Assembly (NCBI GenBank): GCA_026914155.1
Contig: JAPPGH010000029.1
Location: 83,494-147,493, forward strand
DNA: 64,000 bases
Direction of reading: 5' to 3'
DNA from: Candidatus Palauibacter rhopaloidicola
GTDB lineage: Bacteria; Gemmatimonadota; Gemmatimonadetes; Palauibacterales; Palauibacteraceae
The notes beneath the pieces were generated by a model, which searched no databases, had not been told where the DNA came from, and saw nothing but the letters and a program-made list of their open reading frames with translations. Of this stretch, positions 35,794 through 44,142 are shown in pieces; the stretch's first letter is position 1; the number at the start of each line of letters is the position of its first letter. Made by a program: the position numbers and the translations under genes.

Positions 35794-36720
35794 ATGAAAG
35801 TTCGATCGCTGTTCCTCGCGGCCCTCTGCACGGGCCTCTTCTCCGCCCCCGTCTTCGCGCAGCGTGACTTCTCGGCCGTCCAGATCGAGGCGACGCACGT
35901 CGCCGGCAGCGTCTGGATGCTGGTGGGAAGCGGCGGCAACATCGGCGTGTCCTCGGGCCCGGACGGTGTCGTGATGGTGGACGACCAGTTCGCGCCTCTG
36001 GCGGACAAGATCCGCGACGCACTTCGGGAAGTGGGACAATCTGAGGAGGCGGCGCAGCCGCAGTTCCTCATCAACACCCACTTCCACGGCGATCACACGG
36101 GCGGGAACGCCGAGTTCGGGGAGGCCTCCACGATCGTCGCGCACACCAACGTGCGCACGAGGCTCCAGGCGGGCGGATCGCCCGACGTGGCCCTGCCCGT
36201 CGTCACCTTCGACGACGCCCTCTCCCTCCATTTCAACGGCGAGGAGATCCGGGCGTTCCACATCCCGCACGGACACACCGACGGGGACGCGCTCATCCAT
36301 TTCACGGGCTCGAACGTCCTCCACATGGGAGACGACTTCTTCGCCGGCCGCTTCCCGTTCGTCGACATCGACAACGGCGGGAACGTGGAAGGGCTCGCGA
36401 GCGGGATCTCGCAGGTGCTGGACAACGTGCCGGCGGACATCCAGATCATCCCCGGGCACGGCCCGCTCTCCACCGTGGACGACCTCCGGACGTACCACCG
36501 CATGATCACCGAGACGATCGCCATGGTCCGCGGCAAGATCGATGCGGGGCTGAGCAGCGAACAGATTCAGAGCGAGGGCGTCGCCGAGGAGTGGGCCGAC
36601 TGGGGCGCCGGGTTCATCTCGACGGAACGCTGGCTCGACACCGTGCACCGCAGTCTTTCGGGCGCGACGGGCGCCGAGAACGTCGAACACGGCCACGGCC
36701 ATGGCCACGGACACCACTAG
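35794..36720 (+). CDS. Exported MBL-fold metallo-hydrolase with His-rich tail
   Basis: The ATG at 35794 follows an AGGAG site (35779-35783) and a signal peptide ending APVFAQ. The metallo-beta-lactamase core is INTHFHGDHTGGN (zinc ligands), then HIPHGHTDGDAL (His), VLHMGDDFF (bridging Asp) and IIPGHGP (last His). The enzyme family includes lactonases, glyoxalase-like enzymes and beta-lactamases, so the substrate is undetermined. The C-terminus ends in alternating His/Gly (HGHGHGHGHH), which could bind or buffer metal. It is followed 15 bases later by sucA on the same strand. Confidence 0.87.
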   Translation: MKVRSLFLAALCTGLFSAPVFAQRDFSAVQIEATHVAGSVWMLVGSGGNIGVSSGPDGVVMVDDQFAPLADKIRDALREVGQSEEAAQPQFLINTHFHGDHTGGNAEFGEASTIVAHTNVRTRLQAGGSPDVALPVVTFDDALSLHFNGEEIRAFHIPHGHTDGDALIHFTGSNVLHMGDDFFAGRFPFVDIDNGGNVEGLASGISQVLDNVPADIQIIPGHGPLSTVDDLRTYHRMITETIAMVRGKIDAGLSSEQIQSEGVAEEWADWGAGFISTERWLDTVHRSLSGATGAENVEHGHGHGHGHH

Positions 36721-36735
36721 GCGAGCGACGACGCG

Positions 36736-39555
36736 ATGAGCGACGACGGAAGCGGCTCACCCGACGGCCGCGGCTGGGTCGCGGACGGCTACAACGCGGG
36801 ATACGCCGAGGGGCTGGTCGAACGGGCGCTGCGCGACCGGGGCGTGATCCCGCCGCCGCTGGCGGGTTGGGATCCATCGGCCGGAGTGGTCGTCGAAGCG
36901 CCTCGCCCACCCGCACCCACGCCCGCCGAGCCGGTCGTCAAAGCGCTTCCCACGCCCGCACCCACGCCTGCCGAGGCGGAGGTCGTGGCGACGGAGGACC
37001 TTCGGCTCGCCGCTATCGCCGGCGCGCTCGTCGAGGACTACCGCGCGTACGGCCACCTGGGGGCGCGCATCGATCCGCTCGGCTCCGAGCCTCCGAGGCA
37101 CCCCGTGCTTGAACCGGAGTATCACGGCATCCGCCGCGAAGAACTCGCGCGCGTGCCCGCTTCCGCCGTCTGGCTCAAGCACCTCGGCGACAACGCGGCC
37201 GAAGTCGTGGACCGCCTGGAAGAGATCTACTGCGGCCCGATCGGCTACGAACTCGACCAGATGGAGAACCCGGCCCAGCGCGACTGGCTCGTGGACTACA
37301 TCGAATCGCACCGCCACCGGCTGCTCATGAGCCGGGTGCGGGCGAAGGCGTGCCTCGAGTGGCTGACCCGCGTGGAGGGGCTCGAGACCTTCCTGCACCG
37401 CACCTACCTGGGGAAGAAGCGGTTCTCCGTCGAGGGACTCGACATGCTCGTGCCCATGATGCGGGGGATCATCGGAAGCGCGGGCCGGCGCGGGGCGCGG
37501 CAGGTGTTCGTGGGAATGGCGCACCGCGGGCGGCTGAACGTGCTGGCCCACGTCATGGGGCTGTCCTACGAGTCGATCGTGGCCGAATTCGAGGAACAGG
37601 CCGCGCGCGGCATCATGACCGCGCTCCCGGAGCACGGATCCGGCGACGTCAAGTACCACGTCGGAGGCCGGTCGCGGGTCGCGGAGGACGACGTCCAACT
37701 GGACGTGCGGCTCGCCCCCAACCCGAGCCACCTCGAGCACGTGAACCCCGTCGTCCTCGGCATGGCCCGGGCCGCGCGCTTCAGCGGCGAAGCCTTCGAC
37801 TCATCCGCCATCCTCCCCATCCTCATCCACGGCGACGCATCCTTCGCGGGGCAGGGCGTCGTGGCGGAGACGCTGAACCTGTGCCGGCTGCACGCCTACG
37901 AGACGGGCGGCACGATTCACATCATCACGAACAACCAGCTGGGCTTCACCACCCTGCCCGGCGACAGCCGCTCGACCCGGTACGCGAGCGACCTGGCGCT
38001 CGGCTTCCGGCTCCCTGTCGTGCACGTGAACGCGGACGACCCCGAGGCGTGCATGGCCGCGGTGCGCCTCGCCGTCGACTACCGGTTCGAGTTCGGGGAG
38101 GACCTGGTCATCGACCTCGTGGGCTACCGGCGCTACGGGCACAACGAAGGGGATGAACCCTCGTACACCCAGCCCATGATGTACGAGCGGATCGCCTCGC
38201 ACCCGCGGGTGCGCGCGCAGTTCGCGGAAGTCGTTATCGAGCGCGGGCTTCTCTCCCGCGAAGAGACCGACGCCTTGGTCGAGGATGTGGACGCGGAACT
38301 CGAGGCGGCCAGGGGGGCGATCGCCGCCCACAAGGAGGCGGACGCACAGACCGGAGCGGCCCCAGACCCGAAGCGTCTGCTGGACCCGGCGGAGCCGGCG
38401 CGGCCGACCGGCATTCCGGAGGCGCGGCTGCGGGACCTCAACGAGGCGATTCACCGCTGGCCCGACGACTTCAAGCCCTTCCACAAGCTCGGCCGACAGC
38501 TGGAACGCCGTCGCGCCGCGCTGGACGAGGGGATCGACTGGGGGCACGCCGAGTCGCTCGCGCTGGCGGGCCTGCTCACGGAGGGTGTCCCGGTGCGCCT
38601 CACCGGCGAGGACACCGAGCGTGGCACGTTCAGCCACCGCCACCTCGTGCTGCACGACGCCGAAGACGGGCGTCCGCACACGCCCATGGCCCACCTCGAA
38701 GACGGGCAGGCGGCCTTCCGCATCGCGAACAGCCCCCTGTCCGAGATCGCCACGCTCGGCTTCGAGTACGGCTTCTCGACGATCGCCGCCAACGCGCTCG
38801 TCATGTGGGAAGCGCAGTTCGGCGACTTCGCCAACGTCGGGCAGGCGATCATCGACCAGTTCATCGTCTCGGGCCGCACGAAGTGGGGCCTGGAGTCGCG
38901 GCTCGTCCTGCTCCTCCCGCACGGCTACGAAGGCCAGGGCCCGGAGCACTCGAGCGCGCGGCTGGAGCGTTTCCTGCAACTCGCCGCCGAAGGCAACATC
39001 CGCGTCGTGAACTGCACGACGCCCGCGCAGTACTTCCACGCGCTGCGCTGGCAGGCGCTGCGTGCGACGTGCCGCCCCCTGATCGTGATGACGCCGAAGA
39101 GCCTGCTGCGCCACCCGCGTGCCCGCTCCTCGATCGGCGACCTCACCGGAAGCGCCTTCCGCCCCGTGCTCCCGGACCCCGACTTCCGCGCCGACCCGTC
39201 CCGCGTGAGCCGGGTCATCGTGTGCAGCGGAAAGGTCTACTTCGACCTGCTGGCGGAGGCTCCCCCCGCGCACGACATCCCGATCCTGCGCGTCGAACAG
39301 CCCTATCCCTTCCCGGCCCTGGAACTCGGAGCCGCCCTTGCGTCGTATCCTCAAACGGCGGAAGTCTGCTGGGTTCAGGAGGAACCCGAGAACATGGGGG
39401 CGTGGACATACATGCGACCGCACCTGCGAGAACTCATCGGCCGCGAGCCCGTCTACATCGGCCGCCCCGAGCGCGCGAGTCCGGCGGAGGGCTACTTCGG
39501 CAAGCACGTCCGCCGCCAGCGCCGCCTCCTCCGCGCCGCCCTGCGTTTGGATTGA
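36736..39555 (+). CDS. sucA: 2-oxoglutarate dehydrogenase E1 component
   Basis: The 939-residue thiamine-diphosphate enzyme has GMAHRGRLNVLAHVMG, HGDASFAGQGVVAETLNL (cofactor and Mg site), HIITNNQLGFTT, GYRRYGHNEGDEPSYTQP, and the C-terminal VQEEPENMGAW. It decarboxylates 2-oxoglutarate and passes succinyl to the lipoyl E2 in the TCA cycle. The first 90 residues are a small N-terminal helix (YNAGYAEGLVERALRD, E2-binding-like) and a Pro/Ala linker with the repeated unit PTPAPTPAE or PAPTPAE. No E2 or E3 gene is adjacent. Confidence 0.93.
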   Translation: MSDDGSGSPDGRGWVADGYNAGYAEGLVERALRDRGVIPPPLAGWDPSAGVVVEAPRPPAPTPAEPVVKALPTPAPTPAEAEVVATEDLRLAAIAGALVEDYRAYGHLGARIDPLGSEPPRHPVLEPEYHGIRREELARVPASAVWLKHLGDNAAEVVDRLEEIYCGPIGYELDQMENPAQRDWLVDYIESHRHRLLMSRVRAKACLEWLTRVEGLETFLHRTYLGKKRFSVEGLDMLVPMMRGIIGSAGRRGARQVFVGMAHRGRLNVLAHVMGLSYESIVAEFEEQAARGIMTALPEHGSGDVKYHVGGRSRVAEDDVQLDVRLAPNPSHLEHVNPVVLGMARAARFSGEAFDSSAILPILIHGDASFAGQGVVAETLNLCRLHAYETGGTIHIITNNQLGFTTLPGDSRSTRYASDLALGFRLPVVHVNADDPEACMAAVRLAVDYRFEFGEDLVIDLVGYRRYGHNEGDEPSYTQPMMYERIASHPRVRAQFAEVVIERGLLSREETDALVEDVDAELEAARGAIAAHKEADAQTGAAPDPKRLLDPAEPARPTGIPEARLRDLNEAIHRWPDDFKPFHKLGRQLERRRAALDEGIDWGHAESLALAGLLTEGVPVRLTGEDTERGTFSHRHLVLHDAEDGRPHTPMAHLEDGQAAFRIANSPLSEIATLGFEYGFSTIAANALVMWEAQFGDFANVGQAIIDQFIVSGRTKWGLESRLVLLLPHGYEGQGPEHSSARLERFLQLAAEGNIRVVNCTTPAQYFHALRWQALRATCRPLIVMTPKSLLRHPRARSSIGDLTGSAFRPVLPDPDFRADPSRVSRVIVCSGKVYFDLLAEAPPAHDIPILRVEQPYPFPALELGAALASYPQTAEVCWVQEEPENMGAWTYMRPHLRELIGREPVYIGRPERASPAEGYFGKHVRRQRRLLRAALRLD

Positions 39556-39596
39556 AGAGGCGTCCAGCGCCCGGACCCACGTAGCCGGAGAGTGAC

Positions 39597-39728
39597 ATGC
39601 TTGACTCCCATCCCTTTCCGACGCTCGATCACCTCCGAGAGAAGTACCAAATCGAGGAGCGAGGCCACGACCGCGGTAACCTCCGTGTTGGTCCACGAAC
39701 GGCCGCCCCGAGTACATCTTTCGAGTGA
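39597..39728 (+). CDS. Small hypothetical protein, 43 residues
   Basis: The ATG at 39597 has GGAG seven bases upstream. The product is short and polar (begins MLDSHPFPTLDHLREKYQ). Its stop overlaps the GTG start of the next gene by four bases (GTGA), the usual sign of a coupled pair. I do not recognise either protein. The alternative is one frameshifted gene. Confidence 0.5.
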   Translation: MLDSHPFPTLDHLREKYQIEERGHDRGNLRVGPRTAAPSTSFE

Positions 39729-40024
39729 CGCTTACAGACCTCGGTTATCGAGTGACCGTTATCGCTCCTCCGGGGCGATGGACGGATGATCCCGATGCGA
39801 GGGCCTTGGCGAATGCGGTCGAGGACTCCGAACTCACTCCCGCGGGGTTCTCCAGCATGGCCCTGCCGTTGTACCGCTTGGGTGCGGGCAGGACCGAAAC
39901 TTGGGGCCCGCGAGGTTGCCGCTACTACGTGGAGGTCATCGACGGCACGGGAACGGACAAGGACGTTTACAAGAACCGAATGCAACTGCTCGAGAGCTAC
40001 TTCTTCTACCGCCGCGCCGACTGA
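39725..40024 (+). CDS. Hypothetical protein, 99 residues, coupled to the preceding small ORF
   Basis: The GTG start at 39725 is embedded in the stop of the 43-residue ORF. The product has WTDDPDARALANAVEDSELTPAGF, GCRYYVEVIDGTGTDKDVYKNRMQLLESYFFYRR and no signal or membrane segment. The two-gene overlap resembles small toxin-antitoxin or regulatory pairs, but no motif supports a specific family. Confidence 0.5.
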   Translation: MTLTDLGYRVTVIAPPGRWTDDPDARALANAVEDSELTPAGFSSMALPLYRLGAGRTETWGPRGCRYYVEVIDGTGTDKDVYKNRMQLLESYFFYRRAD

Positions 40025-40130
40025 CAGGCGTCCCCGCCAAGTCCTCAAGCCCGATGGGGACCGCCCGATTCGCCAGCGATGCTAGGCTAGAGCCGCGTAC
40101 TGCGGAGATCTGGAGCCGAGCACGCTACAG

Positions 40131-40619
40131 CTACTCGATTTCATCGTTCGAATCGCGATCTTTCGTGTAGTGTACGGTTCCCGGAATCGGAGCCGTAAAC
40201 TCATACCACTCCTCGTTGTCGGGGCACCACTTCCAGGCGGAGCCATCGTCGCAGAGAACCATGTTGCGCTTATCGGCAGCCACATGGCTGCTGACGGGTG
40301 TTCGGATGAATTCACCGGTCCGTATCGTGCCAGGGATTGGATCCGACTCCTTCCATGCTTCGCGAGAGCTGTCCCACCGCCAAGTCGAGCCATCGTTACA
40401 AACGACCGTCGTGCGCTTGTCGGGTCCAACATGGCTGCTCACAGGCTTTCGCATGGGGATCCCCTGGGTTCCGGTTAGCCAACAGGGGGCCGCGATGGAC
40501 AATCGGGCCACGAACGAGACGGCGAACCGTGTTACGGAGTTTACTTCCAGAATGTCAAGCGACGGGCCTCCGGGAGATCCCGCCGACCAAGAGGCAGGTC
40601 GACCAACCCGCAACTGCAA
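40131..40619 (-). CDS. Hypothetical protein with two Trp-rich repeats
   Basis: The C-terminal part holds two copies of a 37-40-residue unit, PVSSHVxxDKRxxVxCxDGSxWxW...ExWxExxPIPGT. The conserved Cys, DGS, two Trp and PIPGT make a compact beta-type repeat likely. The start is uncertain: the frame opens with TTG at 40619, while an ATG at 40454 begins right at the first repeat (RKPVSSHV). Between them lies a hydrophobic stretch (FAVSFVARLSIAAPCWLTG) that could be a signal peptide lacking a standard start codon. I do not recognise the family. Confidence 0.55.
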   Translation of the reverse strand: MQLRVGRPASWSAGSPGGPSLDILEVNSVTRFAVSFVARLSIAAPCWLTGTQGIPMRKPVSSHVGPDKRTTVVCNDGSTWRWDSSREAWKESDPIPGTIRTGEFIRTPVSSHVAADKRNMVLCDDGSAWKWCPDNEEWYEFTAPIPGTVHYTKDRDSNDEIE

Positions 40620-40760
40620 GTTGCGCGCCTAGCCCGACTTGAAGCGGTTACGAGGGGATCACACGTTAATCGAGGTGGAGGTGCATCGGCGTCGTGCTCC
40701 GGGCCGTTGGCTGCGGCGCAAGGAACCTGCAACGGGAGCTGTCAGAGAAAGGAATTGGGC

Positions 40761-40997
40761 GTGATCATCGGACTTGCCGTCATATTCGTAACGGTCGTCG
40801 GCGGAGGCATCTGGTTAGCTTGTGTCATCCGCGCGGTTGGCGAGGAGATTCGGACTGACACCAAGATCGCGAGCGCGTGCGCAGAGGTCCGGGCGGAGAT
40901 CAGGAATGTGCGCCATGAGCTGCGTAACGAGCTCAGGAAGGAGATCACGGGTGTCCGCGACGAGATGAGGGACGCGCGGATCGGGTTCGGCGGCTAA
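40761..40997 (+). CDS. Small membrane-anchored coiled-coil protein, first copy
   Basis: The GTG at 40761 has AAGGA about eight bases upstream. The 78-residue product starts with a transmembrane helix (IIGLAVIFVTVVGGGIWLACV) and continues as a charged helix with the repeat EVRAEIRNVRHELRNELRKEITGVRDEMRD. The next gene is a longer homologue. Possible roles are membrane tethering or oligomerisation; nothing specific can be assigned. Confidence 0.65.
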   Translation: MIIGLAVIFVTVVGGGIWLACVIRAVGEEIRTDTKIASACAEVRAEIRNVRHELRNELRKEITGVRDEMRDARIGFGG

Positions 40998-41193
40998 CGC
41001 CTTCCGCACACCCGTTGCCCCGACCTCGGTCAGAGAACCAGGGCTGCACCCGGAGAGAAGCTGACTCCGGACCTCGTTCGGCTTGAGGTGCTCGCCGTTT
41101 GATCGCACGTTGATCGGGACGTGGAGGTTCGTGCAGATCGCTGCGGCCGGTGCGCCGCTAGTGCGCGGAACCTTCAACGGGAGCCGTTGGACG

Positions 41194-41565
41194 ATGGGGC
41201 TGGACGTGATGATCGGACTCGTCACCATAATGGTGGCAATCATCGGTGTGGGCGTGACGCTGGGCCGCCTTACGCGCAAGCACGGAGAGAGACTCGAGGG
41301 CCTGCGCGGGGAGCTCAAGGGCGAGATTAAGGATCTGCGCGGGGAACTTCAGGGTAGCATCAAGGGCCTGCGCGAGGAGCTTCGAGGCGACCTCAAGGGT
41401 GTTCGCGACGAGCTTCGGAGCGAGATCAAGGGTGTGCGAACGGAACTCGGGGGCCGGATCGACGGTGTCGCCGCAGAGTTGACTCGGACGCGCATGGCGG
41501 TTGCCAGGATCGAGGGCAGTGTGTTAGGCGTCCCGCTGCCGGACACCGGAACGGATCCGACCTAG
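41194..41565 (+). CDS. Small membrane-anchored coiled-coil protein, second copy
   Basis: The ATG at 41194 follows GGGAG. The N-terminal helix (MIGLVTIMVAIIGVGVTLGRL) is followed by a striking series of near 11-residue repeats of the form LRGELKGEIKD / LRGELQGSIKG / LREELRGDLKG / VRDELRSEIKG / VRTELGGRIDG. An 11-residue periodicity implies a right-handed or straight coiled coil rather than a heptad one. The end (TRTRMAVARIEGSVLGVPLP) resembles the tails of small proteins annotated as hypothetical coiled coils. It is a paralogue of the preceding gene. Confidence 0.72.
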   Translation: MGLDVMIGLVTIMVAIIGVGVTLGRLTRKHGERLEGLRGELKGEIKDLRGELQGSIKGLREELRGDLKGVRDELRSEIKGVRTELGGRIDGVAAELTRTRMAVARIEGSVLGVPLPDTGTDPT

Positions 41566-41785
41566 TCATCCCCCGCGGGCTTGACTGCGGAGGCCGATGC
41601 CCGGGCGTCGAGGAGTATGGCCTCTTCGAGCAAGCGCGGGTCCGTCGCCGCATCGGAACGGCCGCTATCGAAGCAACCGGCGCGATCTCCCGCGAGTTCG
41701 AGGCAACTCGGCGACTCGGAATCGGAACTGCCGTCGGCCGCTTCGCCATCGATCTTGCACATCGGAGCGACTCAAGAAGACGGGG

Positions 41786-42085
41786 TCAGCGGATGCGGGT
41801 CTGGATCGTCCGCTTCATGTCCGAGAGTTCGGAGACCACCTTCTGGTGGAGGACGCCGAGGGCCTGGCTGTTGCCGTCTTCCTCGGAATCCGAAAGCTCC
41901 TCGAGGCGCGTCTTCGCGCCGTCGTACTTGCGCTCCAGCCGGTCGATCATGGCCATGATCTGAACCTTTCGGCCGGCGCGGGCCTCGCGGAGCTTCACCC
42001 TCAGCTCCTCGGCCCCCTCGCGGTACTTCTCGACCGTCGCGGTCGTTCGCTGCAGCAACTGCTCGTAGTTGTCGGAAAGCTCCAT
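41786..42085 (-). CDS. Hypothetical coiled-coil protein downstream of the act operon
   Basis: The ATG at 42085 starts MELSDNYEQLLQRTTATVEKYREGAEELRVKLREARAGRKVQIMAMIDRLERKYDGAKTRLEEL (shown in part), a soluble helical protein of about 99 residues; an ATG at 42130 would add 15. It lies 150 bases after actF on the same strand and may be co-transcribed. No family is recognised. Confidence 0.6.
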   Translation of the reverse strand: MELSDNYEQLLQRTTATVEKYREGAEELRVKLREARAGRKVQIMAMIDRLERKYDGAKTRLEELSDSEEDGNSQALGVLHQKVVSELSDMKRTIQTRIR

Positions 42086-42171
42086 CCAAACCGCCTCGGT
42101 CAAGAACTTCGCGGCACGAGGCCACGCCACATCGGCAGGGTCCGCACCGTCACGTCATACAGCCAGCGTTT

Positions 42172-42191
42172 GAAAATAGAGGCCGGAGGCC
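42172..42191 (-). terminator. Weak possible terminator after actF
   Basis: On the minus strand GGCC-TCC-GGCC (42191-42181) is followed by TCTATTTTC. The stem is only four base pairs with a three-base loop, so this is a low-confidence call. Confidence 0.3.
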
Positions 42192-42235
42192 GCCCGGGGC
42201 ACCCCTTACCTTCGTCGACCCCGATCGGCGGCCGC

Positions 42236-43516
42236 CTACGGGCCGCGGCCGGGACTCCCCAGTGCGATCGTCTCGCGCATCGGAACCTTCGGGAAGGTCG
42301 TCGAATAGGCGCCGTACGCGAGGGCAAAAAGGCCGACGAAACCGATCGAAATCATCGCTTCCGGCACGCCGAGCGGCAGTCCCTCCCCGTGCCAGATCGA
42401 CGGCGCCACCATGTTCCAGCGCTCGACCCAGAACCCGATCAGGATCAGCAGCCCGACGAACGCCAGCCAGCGCGAACTCATCTTCGGGCTCCGTCCCAGG
42501 AGGAAGGGGAAAGGGAGGGCGAAGATGAGCACCATCTGGAGCCAGAACATGCGCCCGAAGCCGCCCGTCGAGCGCGGCATGAAGAAGTTCGTCTCTCGCG
42601 GAATGTTGCCGTACCAGATCACGAGATACTGGGCGAACCAGAGGTAGGTCCAGAACGCCACGAAGGCGAACGTCAGCTTGCCGAGATCGTGGAAGTCGTA
42701 CTTGCCCCACAGCCGGATCCCGTCGGACCGCCCGTTGTAGCGGTGGGCCATGACCGCGACGAGCGCGAGCATGCCGAGCCAGCCGCCGATGAAGTAGTAC
42801 GGCCCCCACACCATGCTCATGAAGCCCGGCGTGAGCGACATCCCGAAATCGAACGACAGGAGCGAGAAGATGACGGCCCAGCTCAGGATCAGCACGGCGG
42901 ACAGCCGCCCGATGCGGCTCCGGCAGCGCTCGACCTCCACGTCGTCTCCGCGCCAGCCCCGGGCGAAGAGGGAAACGACGGCCTTGCGCCAGCCCCGGCT
43001 CTCCGCGGCGACCAGCGGCGCGTCGGCCCGGATCGAGTAGAAGAGCCACACGAAGCCGAGCAGATAGAGCACCGCCAGCAACACCCCGTTCCGCATGAAG
43101 ACGCCCTCGAGCGTCAGCCAGTCGCGGTTCAGGTGCGATGTTTCCACCGGCCCGATCCACGGGAAGACGTGTTCGGCGCCCAGCCGGAGTACGAAGAAGA
43201 GGGCGAAGGAGATGGGGAGGAAGGCGCCCGCCGCCTCGGCCAGCCGGCGGAAGCTCTTGCCCCAGTGCCCCTTCGCGACCTGGAGGACGGCCCCGAACAC
43301 GATGCCCGCCATCGAGATCGCCGTCCAGAAGAGGAAGTTCGACCACACGCTCATCCAGGCGCGCTGCGCGTCACCACCGACCGTGGTCGCAAAGCCCACG
43401 GCCCCGACCGCGACCGCGGCCAGCCATACCGCCAGCCACACCGTCGGGATGCGCCCGCTGATCGTCTGCAGCGCCTCTCCCGTCGTGAGCGCCGGACGGT
43501 CGCCGCCGCCGCTCAC
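42236..43516 (-). CDS. actF: Alternative complex III subunit ActF (integral membrane, quinone-module type)
   Basis: The 426-residue product has ten hydrophobic segments and typical ActF sequences: SNFLFWTAISMAGIVFGAVLQVAKGHWG, FDFGMSLTPGFMSMVWGPYYFIGGWLG, YDFHDLGKLTFAFVAFWTYLWFAQYLVIWYGNIPRET (shown in parts). ActF resembles the C-terminal half of an NrfD-like protein and partners ActC in the membrane. The GTG start overlaps the actE stop by four bases. It is the last of six act genes in order A-B-C-D-E-F. Confidence 0.92.
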   Translation of the reverse strand: MSGGGDRPALTTGEALQTISGRIPTVWLAVWLAAVAVGAVGFATTVGGDAQRAWMSVWSNFLFWTAISMAGIVFGAVLQVAKGHWGKSFRRLAEAAGAFLPISFALFFVLRLGAEHVFPWIGPVETSHLNRDWLTLEGVFMRNGVLLAVLYLLGFVWLFYSIRADAPLVAAESRGWRKAVVSLFARGWRGDDVEVERCRSRIGRLSAVLILSWAVIFSLLSFDFGMSLTPGFMSMVWGPYYFIGGWLGMLALVAVMAHRYNGRSDGIRLWGKYDFHDLGKLTFAFVAFWTYLWFAQYLVIWYGNIPRETNFFMPRSTGGFGRMFWLQMVLIFALPFPFLLGRSPKMSSRWLAFVGLLILIGFWVERWNMVAPSIWHGEGLPLGVPEAMISIGFVGLFALAYGAYSTTFPKVPMRETIALGSPGRGP

Positions 43517-44142
43517 GGGCCTCCTCCCGTTCCGCGGACCTCGCCCGTTTCGGACTCCGCCGCCGCTTCGGCCGCTGCCGCCTCAGCCGCCGCAGCCTCG
43601 GCCGCCGCCGCTTCCTCGGCCATCGCCTCGGCCTGCAGTTGCCGCACGTACGCGACCAGGTACCAGCGGTCCATGGCCGGGATGCGCCGGTAGGGCGGCA
43701 TCAACCCGCGTCCGTTCCCGATCATGCCCCAGATGTAGCCGTCCGTGTATCCGCGCGTGAGTTCGCCCCGGATGTTGAGGAGCGGGATGTCCGGAATCCG
43801 GTTCTGCCCCACCACGGAGCCGTCGCCCGCCCCCGTCACGCCGTGACAGACGGTGCAGAACTGGCTGTACAGTTCCGCCCCGCGGGCGAGGTCGGCCTCG
43901 GTGCCGGAGATCGGGCTGACCAGCATGGTGTCGGCCGCCAGCAGGTCGTACGTGCGCTCGCCGTCGATCGGCATGGTGCCGGGCACCGGCAGCCGCGCCC
44001 GCTCCTCGTAGGCCTCCAGCGAGGGCTGCCAGGACATCGTGTTGAAGAACGGGGTCCGCTGATCTAGATGCTTGATCTGGTCGTCGCAGCCGCCCAGCGC
44101 GAAGGCGGCGAGGACCACGGTCGCGGCGGCGCGGGCGGTCAT
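43513..44142 (-). CDS. actE: Alternative complex III subunit ActE (monohaem cytochrome c lipoprotein)
   Basis: The ATG at 44142 gives a lipoprotein signal (LAAFALGGC). The cytochrome domain has FCTVCHGVTGAGDGSVV (haem CxxCH), NIRGELTRGYTDGYIWGMIGNGRGLMPPY (Met ligand) and RWYLVAYVRQLQ. It ends with an Ala/Glu tail, (EAAAA)n then ESETGEV. ActE passes electrons from the pentahaem ActA side towards an oxidase. The longer open frame to 44481 is out-of-frame actD sequence. Confidence 0.9.
   Translation of the reverse strand: MTARAAATVVLAAFALGGCDDQIKHLDQRTPFFNTMSWQPSLEAYEERARLPVPGTMPIDGERTYDLLAADTMLVSPISGTEADLARGAELYSQFCTVCHGVTGAGDGSVVGQNRIPDIPLLNIRGELTRGYTDGYIWGMIGNGRGLMPPYRRIPAMDRWYLVAYVRQLQAEAMAEEAAAAEAAAAEAAAAEAAAESETGEVRGTGGGP

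Larger units (their letters stand above)
40634..41565 (+). repeat. Tandem duplication of a membrane/coiled-coil gene with its upstream region
   Basis: Two units of about 370 and 500 bases share matching blocks: CTTGA... followed by GATC(A/G)CACGTT(A/G)ATCG, GTGGAGG, GGAACCT(G/T)CAACGGGAGC, and then the gene. The units span about 40634-40997 and 41075-41565. The duplication is old enough for the genes to have diverged strongly. Confidence 0.65.

Noticed and set aside
37801..39717. 638-codon minus-strand frame opposite sucA
   Set aside because: Antisense shadow of a well-supported enzyme gene.
41562..41785. Several short frames between the second coiled-coil gene and the next minus-strand gene
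   Set aside because: One plus-strand frame (GLFEQARVRRRIGTAAIEA...) looks weakly protein-like but has no start, and the 66-codon minus frame has odd composition. I cannot support a gene.
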